The notes: generated by a model not told the origin, from the letters alone. A DNA stretch of 64,000 nucleotides from Macrococcoides psychrotolerans (GCF_038095555.1 NZ_CP124591.1:930001-994000); one strand, 5' to 3'; numbered from the stretch's first letter, positions 34,918 through 44,219 are shown. Translations and numbers: made by a program.

Positions 34918-35709
34918 ATGGAACAAACTTTAAAAAAGGAATGGTACCTTGAATATGAGATAGTGATTAATCGTGCGGGTCTTCTAGGAGATGTATCAAG
35001 TTTACTAGGTGCACTTGGAATCAGCATCATTACGATTAATGGTGTTGACCAGGGAAAGCGTGGACTGCTCATTAAGACAGATGATGTTGAGAAGGTGAAA
35101 CGATTCGAGCATATTATCAGTCAACTTGATGATATTGAAATCGTTAAGCTGCGCGAACCGAGATTGACAGATCGTCTCGCAGTGCGCCATGGGCAGTATA
35201 TACAGAAAGATACCCATGAGAAAAATACTTTTCGCTTTGTTCGTAAAGAACTGGGAATACTGGTCGATTTAATGGCAGAGCTCTTTAAAGAGGATGGGCA
35301 TCGATTGATTGGAATTAGAGGGATGCCGCGTGTAGGGAAGACGGAATCTATTGTCGCAGCAAGTGTATGTGCACATAAGAAATGGTTATTTATTTCTTCG
35401 ACAATGATTAAGCAGACAGTGCGTAATTCTTTATTTAAAGGAGAATATGATGACAGTCATATTTACATTATAGATGGCGCGCTATCAATCAGACAAAAGC
35501 CAGAGCATCTGGATCTAATTCGTGAAGTAATGGCACTGCCTGCAACGAAAGTGATTGAACATCCTGATTTATTTGTACAGAAAACCGATTATACATTAGA
35601 AGATTTTGATTATATTATTGAGATTCGTGAAACTGAAACTCAAGAAATTACTTATGAACAATTATCTAAAAATAATTTGTTTGATAACGATGAATTTGGA
35701 TTTTTTTAA
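34918..35709 (+). CDS. ymfK: DUF3388 protein (YmfK-like)
   Basis: 263 residues. The first 80 residues look like an ACT-type fold (YEIVINRAGLLGDVSSLLGALGISIITINGVDQGKRGLLIKTDD). The rest has a phosphate-loop-like GMPRVGKTESIVAAS (about residue 140) and an IYIIDGALSI strand, suggesting a degenerate P-loop domain. I know of no biochemical function. The start at 34918 follows AGGAGG; the upstream in-frame ATG at 34888 lies inside ymfI. It precedes rodZ, as in Bacillus. Confidence 0.85.
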   Translation: MEQTLKKEWYLEYEIVINRAGLLGDVSSLLGALGISIITINGVDQGKRGLLIKTDDVEKVKRFEHIISQLDDIEIVKLREPRLTDRLAVRHGQYIQKDTHEKNTFRFVRKELGILVDLMAELFKEDGHRLIGIRGMPRVGKTESIVAASVCAHKKWLFISSTMIKQTVRNSLFKGEYDDSHIYIIDGALSIRQKPEHLDLIREVMALPATKVIEHPDLFVQKTDYTLEDFDYIIEIRETETQEITYEQLSKNNLFDNDEFGFF

Positions 35710-35724
35710 TAAAGGAGCACTTTA

Positions 35725-36546
35725 ATGAAACAAATTGGACAAATTTTAAGATCTAAACGTGAATCTCTTGGTATGACATTAATCGACCTTGAAAAGAAAA
35801 TTAAAATCCAAAAAAAATATATTGAAATGATTGAGAAGAATAATTTCGAACACCTGCCAAATCCAGATTATACACGAGGTTTCATTGAAAAATATGCACG
35901 TTGTGTAAATCTTAATGGGAAAGAATTGATTAAACAGCATGAATCAGAACTTCCAGTCGAAAAAAAATCGGCTAGAGAAGCAATAGGCACTTTAAAGGCG
36001 ACGCATATTACAGAGAATGATCATTCAACGCGTAAATTGTTTTATATCATTATAGCGAGCTTAGGTATTCTTTTCATCATATGGATACTCAGTCAACTGC
36101 TCTTTACAAATAAAGATGAGACGTTTAAACCCGCATCTCTCAATCCTTCACGTAACATCCCTGTTGAGAAGAAACAAGAAACTATATCAAAGGCTGACGA
36201 ACCAGCTGTTAAAACGCAGGTGAAACCTGAAACAAGTCTGACATATAAAAACTTTGATGGTAGTAATTTAACCTATGAAGTTAAGTCACAGCAACCCCTG
36301 ACCGTGAAGATCGTTTCTAAGGTGCCGACATGGGTACAGGTATTTGATGATAAGAACAAGAACTATGTATACAATGAAATTAAAGAACAGAGTTTCAACA
36401 TTGATAAGGATGCCAAGGAAGTAACAATTATTTCAGGTAATTCTACTTCAGCAGATATCTATATAAATAACCAGAAAGTTTCGGTTCCAAAGGAAGCAGA
36501 GAATCTTATCACGCGAACTTATTTCTTTAAAGTTTCAAAAAAATAG
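35725..36546 (+). CDS. rodZ: RodZ-like helix-turn-helix membrane protein (YmfM)
   Basis: 273 residues. A cytoplasmic Cro-type helix-turn-helix (about 5-70, IGQILRSKRESLGMTLIDLEKKIKIQKKYIEMIE) is followed by one membrane segment (about 107-127, LFYIIIASLGILFIIWILSQLLF). An extracytoplasmic linker and a C-terminal beta domain (DUF4115, about 175-270) complete it. RodZ proteins link cell-shape machinery to the membrane; cocci also keep a homologue. AAAGGAG ribosome site. The stop is 16 bases before pgsA. Confidence 0.88.
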   Translation: MKQIGQILRSKRESLGMTLIDLEKKIKIQKKYIEMIEKNNFEHLPNPDYTRGFIEKYARCVNLNGKELIKQHESELPVEKKSAREAIGTLKATHITENDHSTRKLFYIIIASLGILFIIWILSQLLFTNKDETFKPASLNPSRNIPVEKKQETISKADEPAVKTQVKPETSLTYKNFDGSNLTYEVKSQQPLTVKIVSKVPTWVQVFDDKNKNYVYNEIKEQSFNIDKDAKEVTIISGNSTSADIYINNQKVSVPKEAENLITRTYFFKVSKK

Positions 36547-36562
36547 AGTTAGGATGAATAAA

Positions 36563-37144
36563 ATGAATATACCAAATCAAATTACAGTGGCTAGAGTACT
36601 TTTAATACCGATATTCATAGTATTCTTACTCGTAGATTTCAATATGGGTGATATTTCTGTGCTTGGGTCTGAAGTAATGCGCATCGAACAGTTTATTGCA
36701 GCATTAATTTTTATTTTTGCTTCGCTGACGGACTGGATAGATGGCTATTTGGCGCGTAAATGGCAGCTCGTAACGAATATGGGAAAATTTCTAGATCCAT
36801 TAGCAGATAAATTACTTGTTTCAAGCGGTCTAATAGCATTAGTCGAGCTTGATGCGATACCTTCATGGGTGGCAATCGTTATTATTGCACGTGAATTTGC
36901 AGTTACTGGACTGCGTCTTTTACAGATTGAGCAAGGGTTCGTTTCTGCTGCAGGACAATTAGGAAAGATTAAAACCGCAGTAACCATGCTTGCGATGACA
37001 CTACTGTTACTTAATGAACCATTTTCAGAGTGGACAGGTTTTAACAGTGGCTATCTTCTCATGTATGTCGCAGTATTCTTCACTGTATTATCTGGAATTG
37101 AATATTTTTATCACGGACGCGATGTATTTAAAAATTCAAAGTAG
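36563..37144 (+). CDS. pgsA: CDP-diacylglycerol--glycerol-3-phosphate 3-phosphatidyltransferase
   Basis: Makes phosphatidylglycerol phosphate from CDP-diacylglycerol (the CdsA product) and glycerol 3-phosphate. The CDP-alcohol phosphotransferase motif DGxxAR(x8)GxxxDxxxD is complete in DGYLARKWQLVTNMGKFLDPLADK. About five membrane segments. I chose the ATG at 36563 (193 residues) because TTAGGATG would directly abut the ATG at 36554. In S. aureus and B. subtilis cinA follows; here a terminator follows and the next gene is recA. Confidence 0.93.
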   Translation: MNIPNQITVARVLLIPIFIVFLLVDFNMGDISVLGSEVMRIEQFIAALIFIFASLTDWIDGYLARKWQLVTNMGKFLDPLADKLLVSSGLIALVELDAIPSWVAIVIIAREFAVTGLRLLQIEQGFVSAAGQLGKIKTAVTMLAMTLLLLNEPFSEWTGFNSGYLLMYVAVFFTVLSGIEYFYHGRDVFKNSK

Positions 37145-37152
37145 CATAAAAG

Positions 37153-37188
37153 ACATTTAGTATACTAAAAATACTAAATGTTTTTTAT
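37153..37188 (+). terminator. Intrinsic terminator after pgsA
   Basis: ACATTTAGTAT / ATACTAAATGT stem with a seven-base loop and six T. Confidence 0.85.
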
Positions 37189-37291
37189 TACAATAATTAA
37201 ATTTTAAACATGTCATTTTTCAATTTTCTCAAGTATCACTGGAATAAAAACGCTTACACGTTCTTATTTTTTAATTATTACACAAAAAATA

Positions 37292-37305
37292 CAAACAGAC
37301 GTTCG
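37292..37305. promoter_or_regulatory. LexA (SOS) box before recA
   Basis: CAAACAGACGTTCG matches the Gram-positive LexA/DinR consensus CGAAC-N4-GTTCG at all but one fixed position. It ends 8 bases upstream of the recA -35 box. Confidence 0.75.
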
Positions 37306-37313
37306 CATTTTAC

Positions 37314-37342
37314 TTGCTATTTTTAACATTAATGCGTATAGT
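37314..37342 (+). promoter_or_regulatory. recA promoter
   Basis: TTGCTA (37314-37319), a 17-base spacer and TATAGT (37337-37342). The transcript would have an untranslated leader of about 70 bases. Confidence 0.6.
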
Positions 37343-37421
37343 ATTAAATGTAGTAAATAACAGCTAAAGAATATTTAATAGTTCAATATACAATCATTAA
37401 TTGATCTTCAGGAGGATATAT

Positions 37422-38483
37422 ATGAGTGAAAGACAAAAAGCATTAGACACAGTTATTAAAAATATGGAAAAATCATTTGGGAAAGGTGCAGTAATGAAGT
37501 TAGGAGACCGTACTGACCGTAATGTCTCTACAGTATCAAGCGGCTCTATTACATTAGATAGTGCACTTGGTGTCGGTGGTTACCCGAAAGGTCGTATTAT
37601 AGAAATTTATGGTCCTGAAAGTTCAGGTAAGACAACGGTGGCACTACATGCTATCGCAGAGGTACAGCGCCAAGGTGGAGTTGCCGCATTTATTGATGCT
37701 GAGCATGCACTTGATCCGGTATATGCTAAGAATCTTGGAGTAGATATCGAAAATCTTTACTTATCTCAACCCGATCATGGTGAACAAGGACTGGAAATTG
37801 CAGAAGCATTTGTCAGAAGTGGTGCGGTAGATATTATTGTGGTCGATTCAGTTGCAGCCTTAACACCTAAAGCGGAAATTGAAGGAGAGATGGGAGACTC
37901 GCATATGGGACTTCAAGCGCGTCTTATGTCTCAAGCGTTACGTAAGTTATCAGGTTCTATATCTAAGTCTAATACGATTGCAATATTCATCAACCAAGTA
38001 CGTGAGAAGATTGGTGTAATGTTCGGTAATCCAGAAACGACTCCAGGTGGTCGTGCGCTTAAATTCTATTCTTCAGTGCGTCTCGAAGTACGACGTGCAG
38101 AACAATTGAAACAAGGTCAGGAAATTGTAGGGAATAGAACAAAGATTAAGGTCGTTAAAAACAAAGTTGCACCTCCTTTTAAAGTAGCAGAAGTTGATAT
38201 TATGTACGGTAAAGGTATTTCTCGTGAAGGAGAAATCGTTGATTTAGGTGCAGAATATGAAGTGCTGCAAAAGTCAGGGGCATGGTACTCTTATGATGGA
38301 GAACGTATTGGTCAAGGGCGAGAAAATATTAAGACTTATCTGAAAGAAAACCCAGAAGTACGTGACGAAATCGATCAGAAGATTCGTAAGGCGATGGGTG
38401 TCGGTGCTTCGTTAGAAGAGGCGTCAGCACAGAAAGAAGAAGTGCCAGTAGAAGATAAGTTATTCGACGATGAGTTAGAATAG
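37422..38483 (+). CDS. recA: Recombinase RecA
   Basis: DNA strand-exchange ATPase and activator of LexA self-cleavage. Walker A GPESSGKT lies at residues 64-71, Walker B is in VDIIVVDSVAALTPKAEI, loop 2 is around GVMFGNPETTPGGRALKFYSSVRLEVRR, and an acidic C-terminal tail ends in DDELE. The ATG at 37422 follows GGAGG; longer frames extend into the leader. 353 residues, normal for the family. Regulated by the LexA box upstream. Confidence 0.97.
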   Translation: MSERQKALDTVIKNMEKSFGKGAVMKLGDRTDRNVSTVSSGSITLDSALGVGGYPKGRIIEIYGPESSGKTTVALHAIAEVQRQGGVAAFIDAEHALDPVYAKNLGVDIENLYLSQPDHGEQGLEIAEAFVRSGAVDIIVVDSVAALTPKAEIEGEMGDSHMGLQARLMSQALRKLSGSISKSNTIAIFINQVREKIGVMFGNPETTPGGRALKFYSSVRLEVRRAEQLKQGQEIVGNRTKIKVVKNKVAPPFKVAEVDIMYGKGISREGEIVDLGAEYEVLQKSGAWYSYDGERIGQGRENIKTYLKENPEVRDEIDQKIRKAMGVGASLEEASAQKEEVPVEDKLFDDELE

Positions 38484-38528
38484 TTAACAGCCTAAGGGAG
38501 GAGCGTAGTGCCTCTCCCGATTTTATAG

Positions 38529-38566
38529 CGGATGATGTTATTTATTTTTAACATCGTTCGTTTTTT
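38529..38566 (+). terminator. Intrinsic terminator after recA
   Basis: CGGATGATGTTA / TAACATCGTTCG (two G-T pairs) with an eight-base loop and six T. A smaller GGGAGG...CTCTCCC hairpin lies just upstream (about 38496-38520). Confidence 0.8.
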
Positions 38567-38713
38567 ATAGATAAATTTTCGTCATTATGAACTTAGTTTA
38601 CATGCGAGAGTGAATATCAGATTTATATTATGGTAAATTTGTAACAAATTAAAATTTCATACAACAATTTGAGTAAAATGATGTAAATTTATATATTTAA
38701 TGAGGATGACAGC

Positions 38714-38742
38714 TTGACGAGTATAACTCATAAACGTACAAT
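38714..38742 (+). promoter_or_regulatory. rny promoter
   Basis: TTGACG (38714-38719), a 17-base spacer and TACAAT (38737-38742). A second TATAAT at 38765-38770 with a weak TTAATT 17 bases upstream may be an additional start. The rest of the recA-rny gap (38567-38713) shows no ORF, only an AT-rich stretch with a 15-base palindrome at 38636-38650. Confidence 0.6.
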
Positions 38743-38809
38743 TAATTTATATGGATATACTTCATATAATGTTTTATTGATATATAAAAGCAAATAAGGA
38801 GGTGTTTAT

Positions 38810-40369
38810 GTGAGCTTAACTATCCTCTTATTCATTTTGCTTAGTATCATAATCGGTGTTGCAATCGGTTATTTTGTTGCGAAGAACGTATTAACAAATC
38901 AGCAGATTCAGGCAAGAACAACTGCAGATTTTATCGTTACTGAGGCTAACAAAGAAGCCGAAAGTCTTAAGAAAGAGAAGCTTCTTGAAGCGAAGGAAGA
39001 ATATCAAAGACGTAATGATCGTCTGGAAGAAGATTATAAGGAAAGACGTTCAGACTTAGCGAGACAAGAAGCAAGACTCCTTCAAAAAGAAGAAAACTTA
39101 GATCGTAAAAGTGACCTTTTAGATAAAAAGGATGATCTTTTAGAACAAAAAGAATCTAAAATTGAAGAAAAGCAACAGCATGTAGATGCGTTAGAGCAAA
39201 GTGTTCAAGGAATCATAGCACAACATGAACAAGAATTAACACGCATCTCCGGACTGACACAAGAAGAAGCGAAGCAAGAAATTATTGATCAGGTTGAAGA
39301 AGAATTGACGCATGATATTGCAGTCATGGTAAAAGAGAAAGAGCAGGAAGCAAAGCAGAATATTGATAAAAAAGCGAAAATGCTTCTAGCTACGACTGTA
39401 CAGCGATTGGCTGCTGAACATACTTCTGAATCTACAGTTTCTGTAATTAACCTTCCAAATGATGAGATGAAAGGTAGAATAATTGGCCGAGAAGGTCGTA
39501 ATATTCGTACATTGGAAACGCTAACAGGTGTAGATCTTATCATCGATGACACACCAGAAGCGGTCATCTTATCCGGATTTGATCCAATTAGAAGAGAAAT
39601 TGCGAAAACAGCGCTTGAATCTTTAGTGTCTGATGGAAGAATTCATCCAGGTCGTATTGAAGAAATGGTTGAAAAGGCAAGAAAATCTGTGGATGAAATC
39701 ATACGAGAAGCAGGAGAAGCTGCAACGTTTGAACTTGGTATACATAATCTGCATCCTGATATCGTGAAGATACTTGGACGAATGAAATATCGTACGAGTT
39801 ATGGACAGAATGTACTGAAACATTCCGTAGAAGTTGCACACCTTTCTGGTATGTTAGCTGCAGAACTAGGACAAGACGTTGCGCTCGCTAAGCGTGCGGG
39901 ACTTTTACATGATATTGGAAAAGCGATTGATCATGAAGTTGAGGGATCGCACGTTGAAATCGGAGTAGATCTTGCGAAGAAATATCGTGAACATCCAACC
40001 GTAATTAACGCAATTCATTCACATCATGGAGATGTGGAACCAGACAATATTATTTCTATTCTTGTGGCAGCAGCAGATGCATTAAGTGCAGCACGCCCAG
40101 GTGCCAGACGTGAAACACTTGAGAATTATGTACGCCGCTTAGAACGTCTGGAAGAAATTTCTGAAAGCTATGATGGTGTAGAGAAATCATTTGCGATTCA
40201 GGCAGGTAGAGAAATTAGAATCATTGTGACGCCTGAAGAAGTCGATGATTTAAAAGCACATCGTATCGCAAGAGATATTAAAAACCAGATTGAAGAAGAG
40301 CTTCAATATCCTGGACATATAAAAGTAACTGTTGTGCGAGAAATGCGCGCAGTTGAATATGCAAAATAG
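38810..40369 (+). CDS. rny: Ribonuclease Y
   Basis: Membrane-anchored endoribonuclease that starts mRNA decay. One N-terminal membrane segment (about 3-24) is followed by a long charged coiled coil (about 30-200, repeats rich in Lys, Glu and Asp), a KH domain (MKGRIIGREGRNIRTLETLTGVDLIIDD) and an HD domain with catalytic HD in LLHDIGKAIDHEVEGSH. The start is GTG at 38810 behind AAGGAGGTG. 519 residues. YmdB, a known partner of RNase Y in B. subtilis, is encoded just downstream. Confidence 0.96.
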   Translation: MSLTILLFILLSIIIGVAIGYFVAKNVLTNQQIQARTTADFIVTEANKEAESLKKEKLLEAKEEYQRRNDRLEEDYKERRSDLARQEARLLQKEENLDRKSDLLDKKDDLLEQKESKIEEKQQHVDALEQSVQGIIAQHEQELTRISGLTQEEAKQEIIDQVEEELTHDIAVMVKEKEQEAKQNIDKKAKMLLATTVQRLAAEHTSESTVSVINLPNDEMKGRIIGREGRNIRTLETLTGVDLIIDDTPEAVILSGFDPIRREIAKTALESLVSDGRIHPGRIEEMVEKARKSVDEIIREAGEAATFELGIHNLHPDIVKILGRMKYRTSYGQNVLKHSVEVAHLSGMLAAELGQDVALAKRAGLLHDIGKAIDHEVEGSHVEIGVDLAKKYREHPTVINAIHSHHGDVEPDNIISILVAAADALSAARPGARRETLENYVRRLERLEEISESYDGVEKSFAIQAGREIRIIVTPEEVDDLKAHRIARDIKNQIEEELQYPGHIKVTVVREMRAVEYAK

Positions 40370-40403
40370 GTCGTGACACGAGCGGTCAGACATGAGTAGA
40401 ATC

Positions 40404-40446
40404 AAAAAAGATGACTAGAAATGTTATATTTCTAGTCATCTTTTTT
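40404..40446. terminator. Bidirectional terminator after rny
   Basis: Very long stem AAGATGACTAGAAAT / ATTTCTAGTCATCTT with a five-base loop and flanking A6 and T6, so it works on both strands. It serves rny and the opposing small membrane gene. Confidence 0.9.
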
Positions 40447-40627
40447 ACATTGTGGACCAGTATTGCATGATAGATAATCCAATCGAGAAAATGATGCCCC
40501 CAACTAGTGCTGATTTATACTTAGGGGGCTGTTTTACTGTTCTAAAATAATTCGTTATGCGATCACATATCATATATGTAATAAAAAATACGATGAACAA
40601 TGTGACTGCTGTTCCGATAAAATGCAT
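40445..40627 (-). CDS. Small membrane protein, unknown
   Basis: 60 residues on the minus strand between rny and ymdB. Two hydrophobic segments (about 5-20 and 42-56) are separated by a basic stretch (RTVKQPPKYKS), as in a two-pass small membrane protein. GAGGTGA lies six bases before the ATG and the stop codon lies at the edge of a bidirectional terminator, which together argue for a real gene. I do not recognise the family and assign no function. Confidence 0.65.
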   Translation of the reverse strand: MHFIGTAVTLFIVFFITYMICDRITNYFRTVKQPPKYKSALVGGIIFSIGLSIMQYWSTM

Positions 40628-40722
40628 TTTATCACCTCATTTTTGATTGTATCAATAAAAATCATTTAATTCATTTATGATTTTCTATATAATAAAGACA
40701 AATAGAGTAGAGGTAGTGAATT

Positions 40723-41517
40723 ATGAGAATATTATTTATCGGTGATGTTGTAGGTGCGGTTGGGCGTAATATGTTAGATGAGTACTTACCACAGCTTAAA
40801 AAGAAGTATGGACCGAATATTACGATAGTCAATGGTGAGAATGCTGCGCATGGAAGAGGGATTACAGAAAAGATATTTAAAGAAATGATGACGCTCGGAG
40901 TTGATTGTGTCACGATGGGTAACCATACATATGGCGTGCGTGATAGTTATGAGTTGCTAAATAGCGATCATAAGATTATTCGTCCAGCAAACTTTCCTGA
41001 TGAAGCGCCAGGTAAAGGAATGGAAATCATTAAATTTAATGATAAGAAGATTGCTGTGATCAATCTACAAGGGCGAGCATTTATGATGCAGAGTGACTGT
41101 CCGTTTAAGAAGTTCGATGCGCTATATGAAATCGCTAAACAGGAGACGGATTATATCTTTGTAGACTTTCATGCTGAAACAACAAGTGAAAAAGGTGCAT
41201 TTGCATATTATGCAGATGGCCGAGCGAGCGTCGTTGTTGGGACACATACACATATTCAGACGAGTGACAACCGTATTTTACCTAGGGGTACGGCTTTTAT
41301 TACAGATGTCGGTATGACAGGTTACTATGATGGGATACTTGGTATTAATAAGGATGAGGTCATTCACCGCTTCTTAACAGGAATGCCAGTTAAACATGTT
41401 GTTCCAGATACGGGACGTGGTGTGTTAAGCGGTGTATTTGTAGAACTTAAATCCAATGGTCAAGCAAAGAAAATTGAAAGAATACTTATCAATGAGGATC
41501 AACCGCTCAGTCGATAA
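40723..41517 (+). CDS. ymdB: Metallophosphoesterase YmdB
   Basis: 264-residue phosphodiesterase; the B. subtilis protein hydrolyses 2',3'-cyclic nucleotides and affects biofilm and motility decisions. Metal-binding motifs are FIGDVVGAVGR (Asp8), NGENAAHGRGIT, MGNHTYG, DFHAETTSEK and GTHTHIQT. AGAGGTAG ribosome site. A TATAAT at 40688-40693 with a weak -35 probably starts the transcript in the gap shared with the divergent small membrane gene. Confidence 0.93.
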   Translation: MRILFIGDVVGAVGRNMLDEYLPQLKKKYGPNITIVNGENAAHGRGITEKIFKEMMTLGVDCVTMGNHTYGVRDSYELLNSDHKIIRPANFPDEAPGKGMEIIKFNDKKIAVINLQGRAFMMQSDCPFKKFDALYEIAKQETDYIFVDFHAETTSEKGAFAYYADGRASVVVGTHTHIQTSDNRILPRGTAFITDVGMTGYYDGILGINKDEVIHRFLTGMPVKHVVPDTGRGVLSGVFVELKSNGQAKKIERILINEDQPLSR

Positions 41518-41551
41518 CGTATCGGCCATTCGACTGATTTTTATATAATTT

Positions 41552-41583
41552 ACCTATGTCTGTTATATAGACATAGGTTTTTC
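41552..41583 (+). terminator. Intrinsic terminator after ymdB
   Basis: ACCTATGTCT / AGACATAGGT with a seven-base loop and TTTTTCTG. Confidence 0.85.
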
Positions 41584-41621
41584 TGTTATATTAGAGATAG
41601 TTAATTTAGGGAGGAATTGTT

Positions 41622-43355
41622 TTGAAGACACAAATTTCTTGGAAAGTCGGCGGTCAGCAAGGTGAAGGAATTGAAAGTACTGGAGAGATATTCTCAACTG
41701 CGCTGAATCGTCTGGGCTATTATTTATATGGTTATCGTCATTTCTCATCACGTATTAAAGGTGGACATACGAACAATAAGATTCGTGTATCAACAACACC
41801 TGTCTATGCTATCAGTGATGATCTGGATATACTTGTGGCATTTGATCAGGAGACGATTGATTTAAACTATCATGAACTGACGGCTGAAGGTATAATGCTA
41901 GCAGATAGTAAGTTTGATCCTGTTGCACCAGAGGATTACAATGGCGCATTTATTAGTATGGGATTCACTGAAATTGCAAAAGAACTTGGTACGGCATTGA
42001 TGAAGAATATGGTGGCGGTCGGTGCTACAGCGAATCTTATAGGCGCTGACCTAAAGCACTTCGAAGTTTTAGTGGATGACCTGTTTGCTAAAAAAGGTGA
42101 AAAGATCTGTACATTAAATAAAGAAGCGCTACACAAAGGTTATGCAGAAATTGAAAGTCATTCAGAACTTACTGTGGATTATAAATTAGAACCTTCAACC
42201 GAAGAAGGACATTTATTTATGATTGGTAATGAAGCAATTTCACTTGGCGCATTAGCAGGTGGAGCACGTTTTATGGCTGCATACCCAATTACACCAGCGA
42301 GTGAAATTATGGAATATATGATTGATAAATTACCACGCTTTGGTGGGACTGTAATTCAGACAGAAGATGAGATAGCTGCAGCAGTTATGGCAATAGGCGT
42401 AAACTATGCGGGCGTACGTGCATTTACTGCATCAAGTGGTCCAGGACTATCGTTAATGATGGAAGCGATTGGACTGAGTGGTATGACTGAACAGCCGTTA
42501 GTCATCGTAAATACGATGCGCGGAGGTCCATCTACAGGATTGCCAACGAAACAGGAGCAGTCAGACTTAATGCAGATGATCTACGGAACGCATGGCGAGA
42601 TTCCAAAGATTGTCCTTGCACCAACAACTGCTGAAGATGCCTTCTACTTAACGAACGAGGCATTTAATCTAGCGGAAGTATATCAATGTCCGGTTATTAT
42701 TTTAAGTGATTTACAGCTTTCTTTAGGGAAACAGACTGTTCCTGTACTTGATTATAATAAGATTAATATTGATCGTGGTTCACTTGTTACTGAAGTTGAA
42801 CCAACGGAGGATAAAGCATACTTCAAACGCTATGCGGTAACAGATAATGGCATTTCACCACGTACGATTCCTGGTGTGAAAAACGGTATCCATCATGTTA
42901 CAGGTGTTGAACATAACGAAGAAGGAAAGCCGAGCGAATCTCCCGTAAACCGTGCAAAGCAGATGGAAAAACGTATGCGTAAATTAGAACAGCTGAAGAT
43001 TACTGAACCTGTTGTATACAATACGTATCATGAAGATGCAGATGTGTTAGTGATTGGTTATATTTCAACGTATGGAGCGATTGATGAAGCAATCCATCGT
43101 GTAGAAGGAAAGGTAAACCATCTGCATATGAAACAACTTCATCCGTTTCCGACAGAAGAGGTTCAGCAAGCGATAGATAAAGTGAAGAAAGTGATTGTTG
43201 TTGAACATAACTTTAACGGACAACTTGGACAGATTATCAAGATGAATACGAATCATCAAGGTAAGATGATTCAGATGAGTAAGTATGATGGTACACCTTA
43301 CTTACCTCACGAAATTGAAGAGAAAATCAACGCAATATTAAAGGAGTTAATATAG
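41622..43355 (+). CDS. korA: 2-oxoacid:ferredoxin oxidoreductase, fused gamma-alpha subunit
   Basis: 577 residues. The N-terminal gamma domain (about 1-180, WKVGGQQGEGIESTGEIF and HFSSRIKGGHTNN) is fused to an alpha domain with AYPITPASEIMEYM (about 225) and TASSGPGLSLMMEAIGL. With KorB it forms the CoA-acylating oxidoreductase of the 2-oxoglutarate type, passing electrons to ferredoxin. No ferredoxin-like delta domain is present, as in the staphylococcal two-subunit form. The start is TTG at 41622 with GGGAGG upstream. The korB ATG follows the stop directly. Substrate preference cannot be read from sequence. Confidence 0.9.
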   Translation: MKTQISWKVGGQQGEGIESTGEIFSTALNRLGYYLYGYRHFSSRIKGGHTNNKIRVSTTPVYAISDDLDILVAFDQETIDLNYHELTAEGIMLADSKFDPVAPEDYNGAFISMGFTEIAKELGTALMKNMVAVGATANLIGADLKHFEVLVDDLFAKKGEKICTLNKEALHKGYAEIESHSELTVDYKLEPSTEEGHLFMIGNEAISLGALAGGARFMAAYPITPASEIMEYMIDKLPRFGGTVIQTEDEIAAAVMAIGVNYAGVRAFTASSGPGLSLMMEAIGLSGMTEQPLVIVNTMRGGPSTGLPTKQEQSDLMQMIYGTHGEIPKIVLAPTTAEDAFYLTNEAFNLAEVYQCPVIILSDLQLSLGKQTVPVLDYNKINIDRGSLVTEVEPTEDKAYFKRYAVTDNGISPRTIPGVKNGIHHVTGVEHNEEGKPSESPVNRAKQMEKRMRKLEQLKITEPVVYNTYHEDADVLVIGYISTYGAIDEAIHRVEGKVNHLHMKQLHPFPTEEVQQAIDKVKKVIVVEHNFNGQLGQIIKMNTNHQGKMIQMSKYDGTPYLPHEIEEKINAILKELI

Positions 43356-44219
43356 ATGGCAACATTTAAAGATTTCAGAAATAATGTGAAACCGAACTGG
43401 TGTCCTGGCTGTGGGGACTTCTCAGTACAAGCGGCGATACAAAAAGCATGTGCGAACATCGGCTTAGAACCAGAACAGCTCGCGTTAATAACAGGTATCG
43501 GCTGTTCTGGACGTCTGTCTGGATACGTAAATTCATATGGTGTGCATTCGATCCATGGTCGAGCATTACCGATGGCACAAGGTGTGAAGATGGCAAACCA
43601 GGAGCTTACAGTTATCGCTTCCGGTGGAGATGGTGATGGTTTTGCGATTGGTATGGGGCATACGATTCATGCGCTACGTAGAAATATTGATATCACGTAT
43701 ATTGTAATGGATAATCAAATTTATGGACTGACTAAAGGACAGACATCACCAAGTTCAGCACATGGATTTGTCACTAAGACAACGCCAAAAGGCTCGATTG
43801 AGAAGCATGTTTCTCCGCTTGAACTTGCACTTGCAAGTGGCGCAACTTTTGTCGCACAAAGCTTTTCTAGTGATATAAAAGATTTAACATCAATTATTGA
43901 AGCGGCAGTTAATCATAAAGGATTCTCATTCGTCAATGTATTTTCTCCGTGTGTCACATACAACAAAGTAAATACGTATGACTGGTTTAAAGAAAATTTG
44001 ACGAAACTTGCTGATATTGAAGATTATGATCATACCAATAAACAGCTGGCGATCAATACAGTACACGAACAAGATGGGCTTGTTACAGGTATCGTGTATC
44101 AGGATACCGATGCACCGACGTACGAATCACAAATTGATGGCTACAGTGAGAACTTAACAAAAGCAGATCTAAATATTAAACAAGAGGAATTTGATGCTTT
44201 AATGGCTCAGTTCAAATAA
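43356..44219 (+). CDS. korB: 2-oxoacid:ferredoxin oxidoreductase, beta subunit
   Basis: 287 residues, the ThDP- and Fe-S-binding subunit. C16 and C19 (WCPGCGDF), C50 (GIGCSGR) and a cysteine near 200 (FSPCVTYN) fit the four cluster ligands. The ThDP motif is GGDGDGFAIGMGHTIHAL with the later DNQIYGLTKGQ. No transcription terminator is evident before the next promoter. A TPP riboswitch and thiamine-precursor transporter follow, which fits the cofactor need but may be coincidental. Confidence 0.93.
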   Translation: MATFKDFRNNVKPNWCPGCGDFSVQAAIQKACANIGLEPEQLALITGIGCSGRLSGYVNSYGVHSIHGRALPMAQGVKMANQELTVIASGGDGDGFAIGMGHTIHALRRNIDITYIVMDNQIYGLTKGQTSPSSAHGFVTKTTPKGSIEKHVSPLELALASGATFVAQSFSSDIKDLTSIIEAAVNHKGFSFVNVFSPCVTYNKVNTYDWFKENLTKLADIEDYDHTNKQLAINTVHEQDGLVTGIVYQDTDAPTYESQIDGYSENLTKADLNIKQEEFDALMAQFK

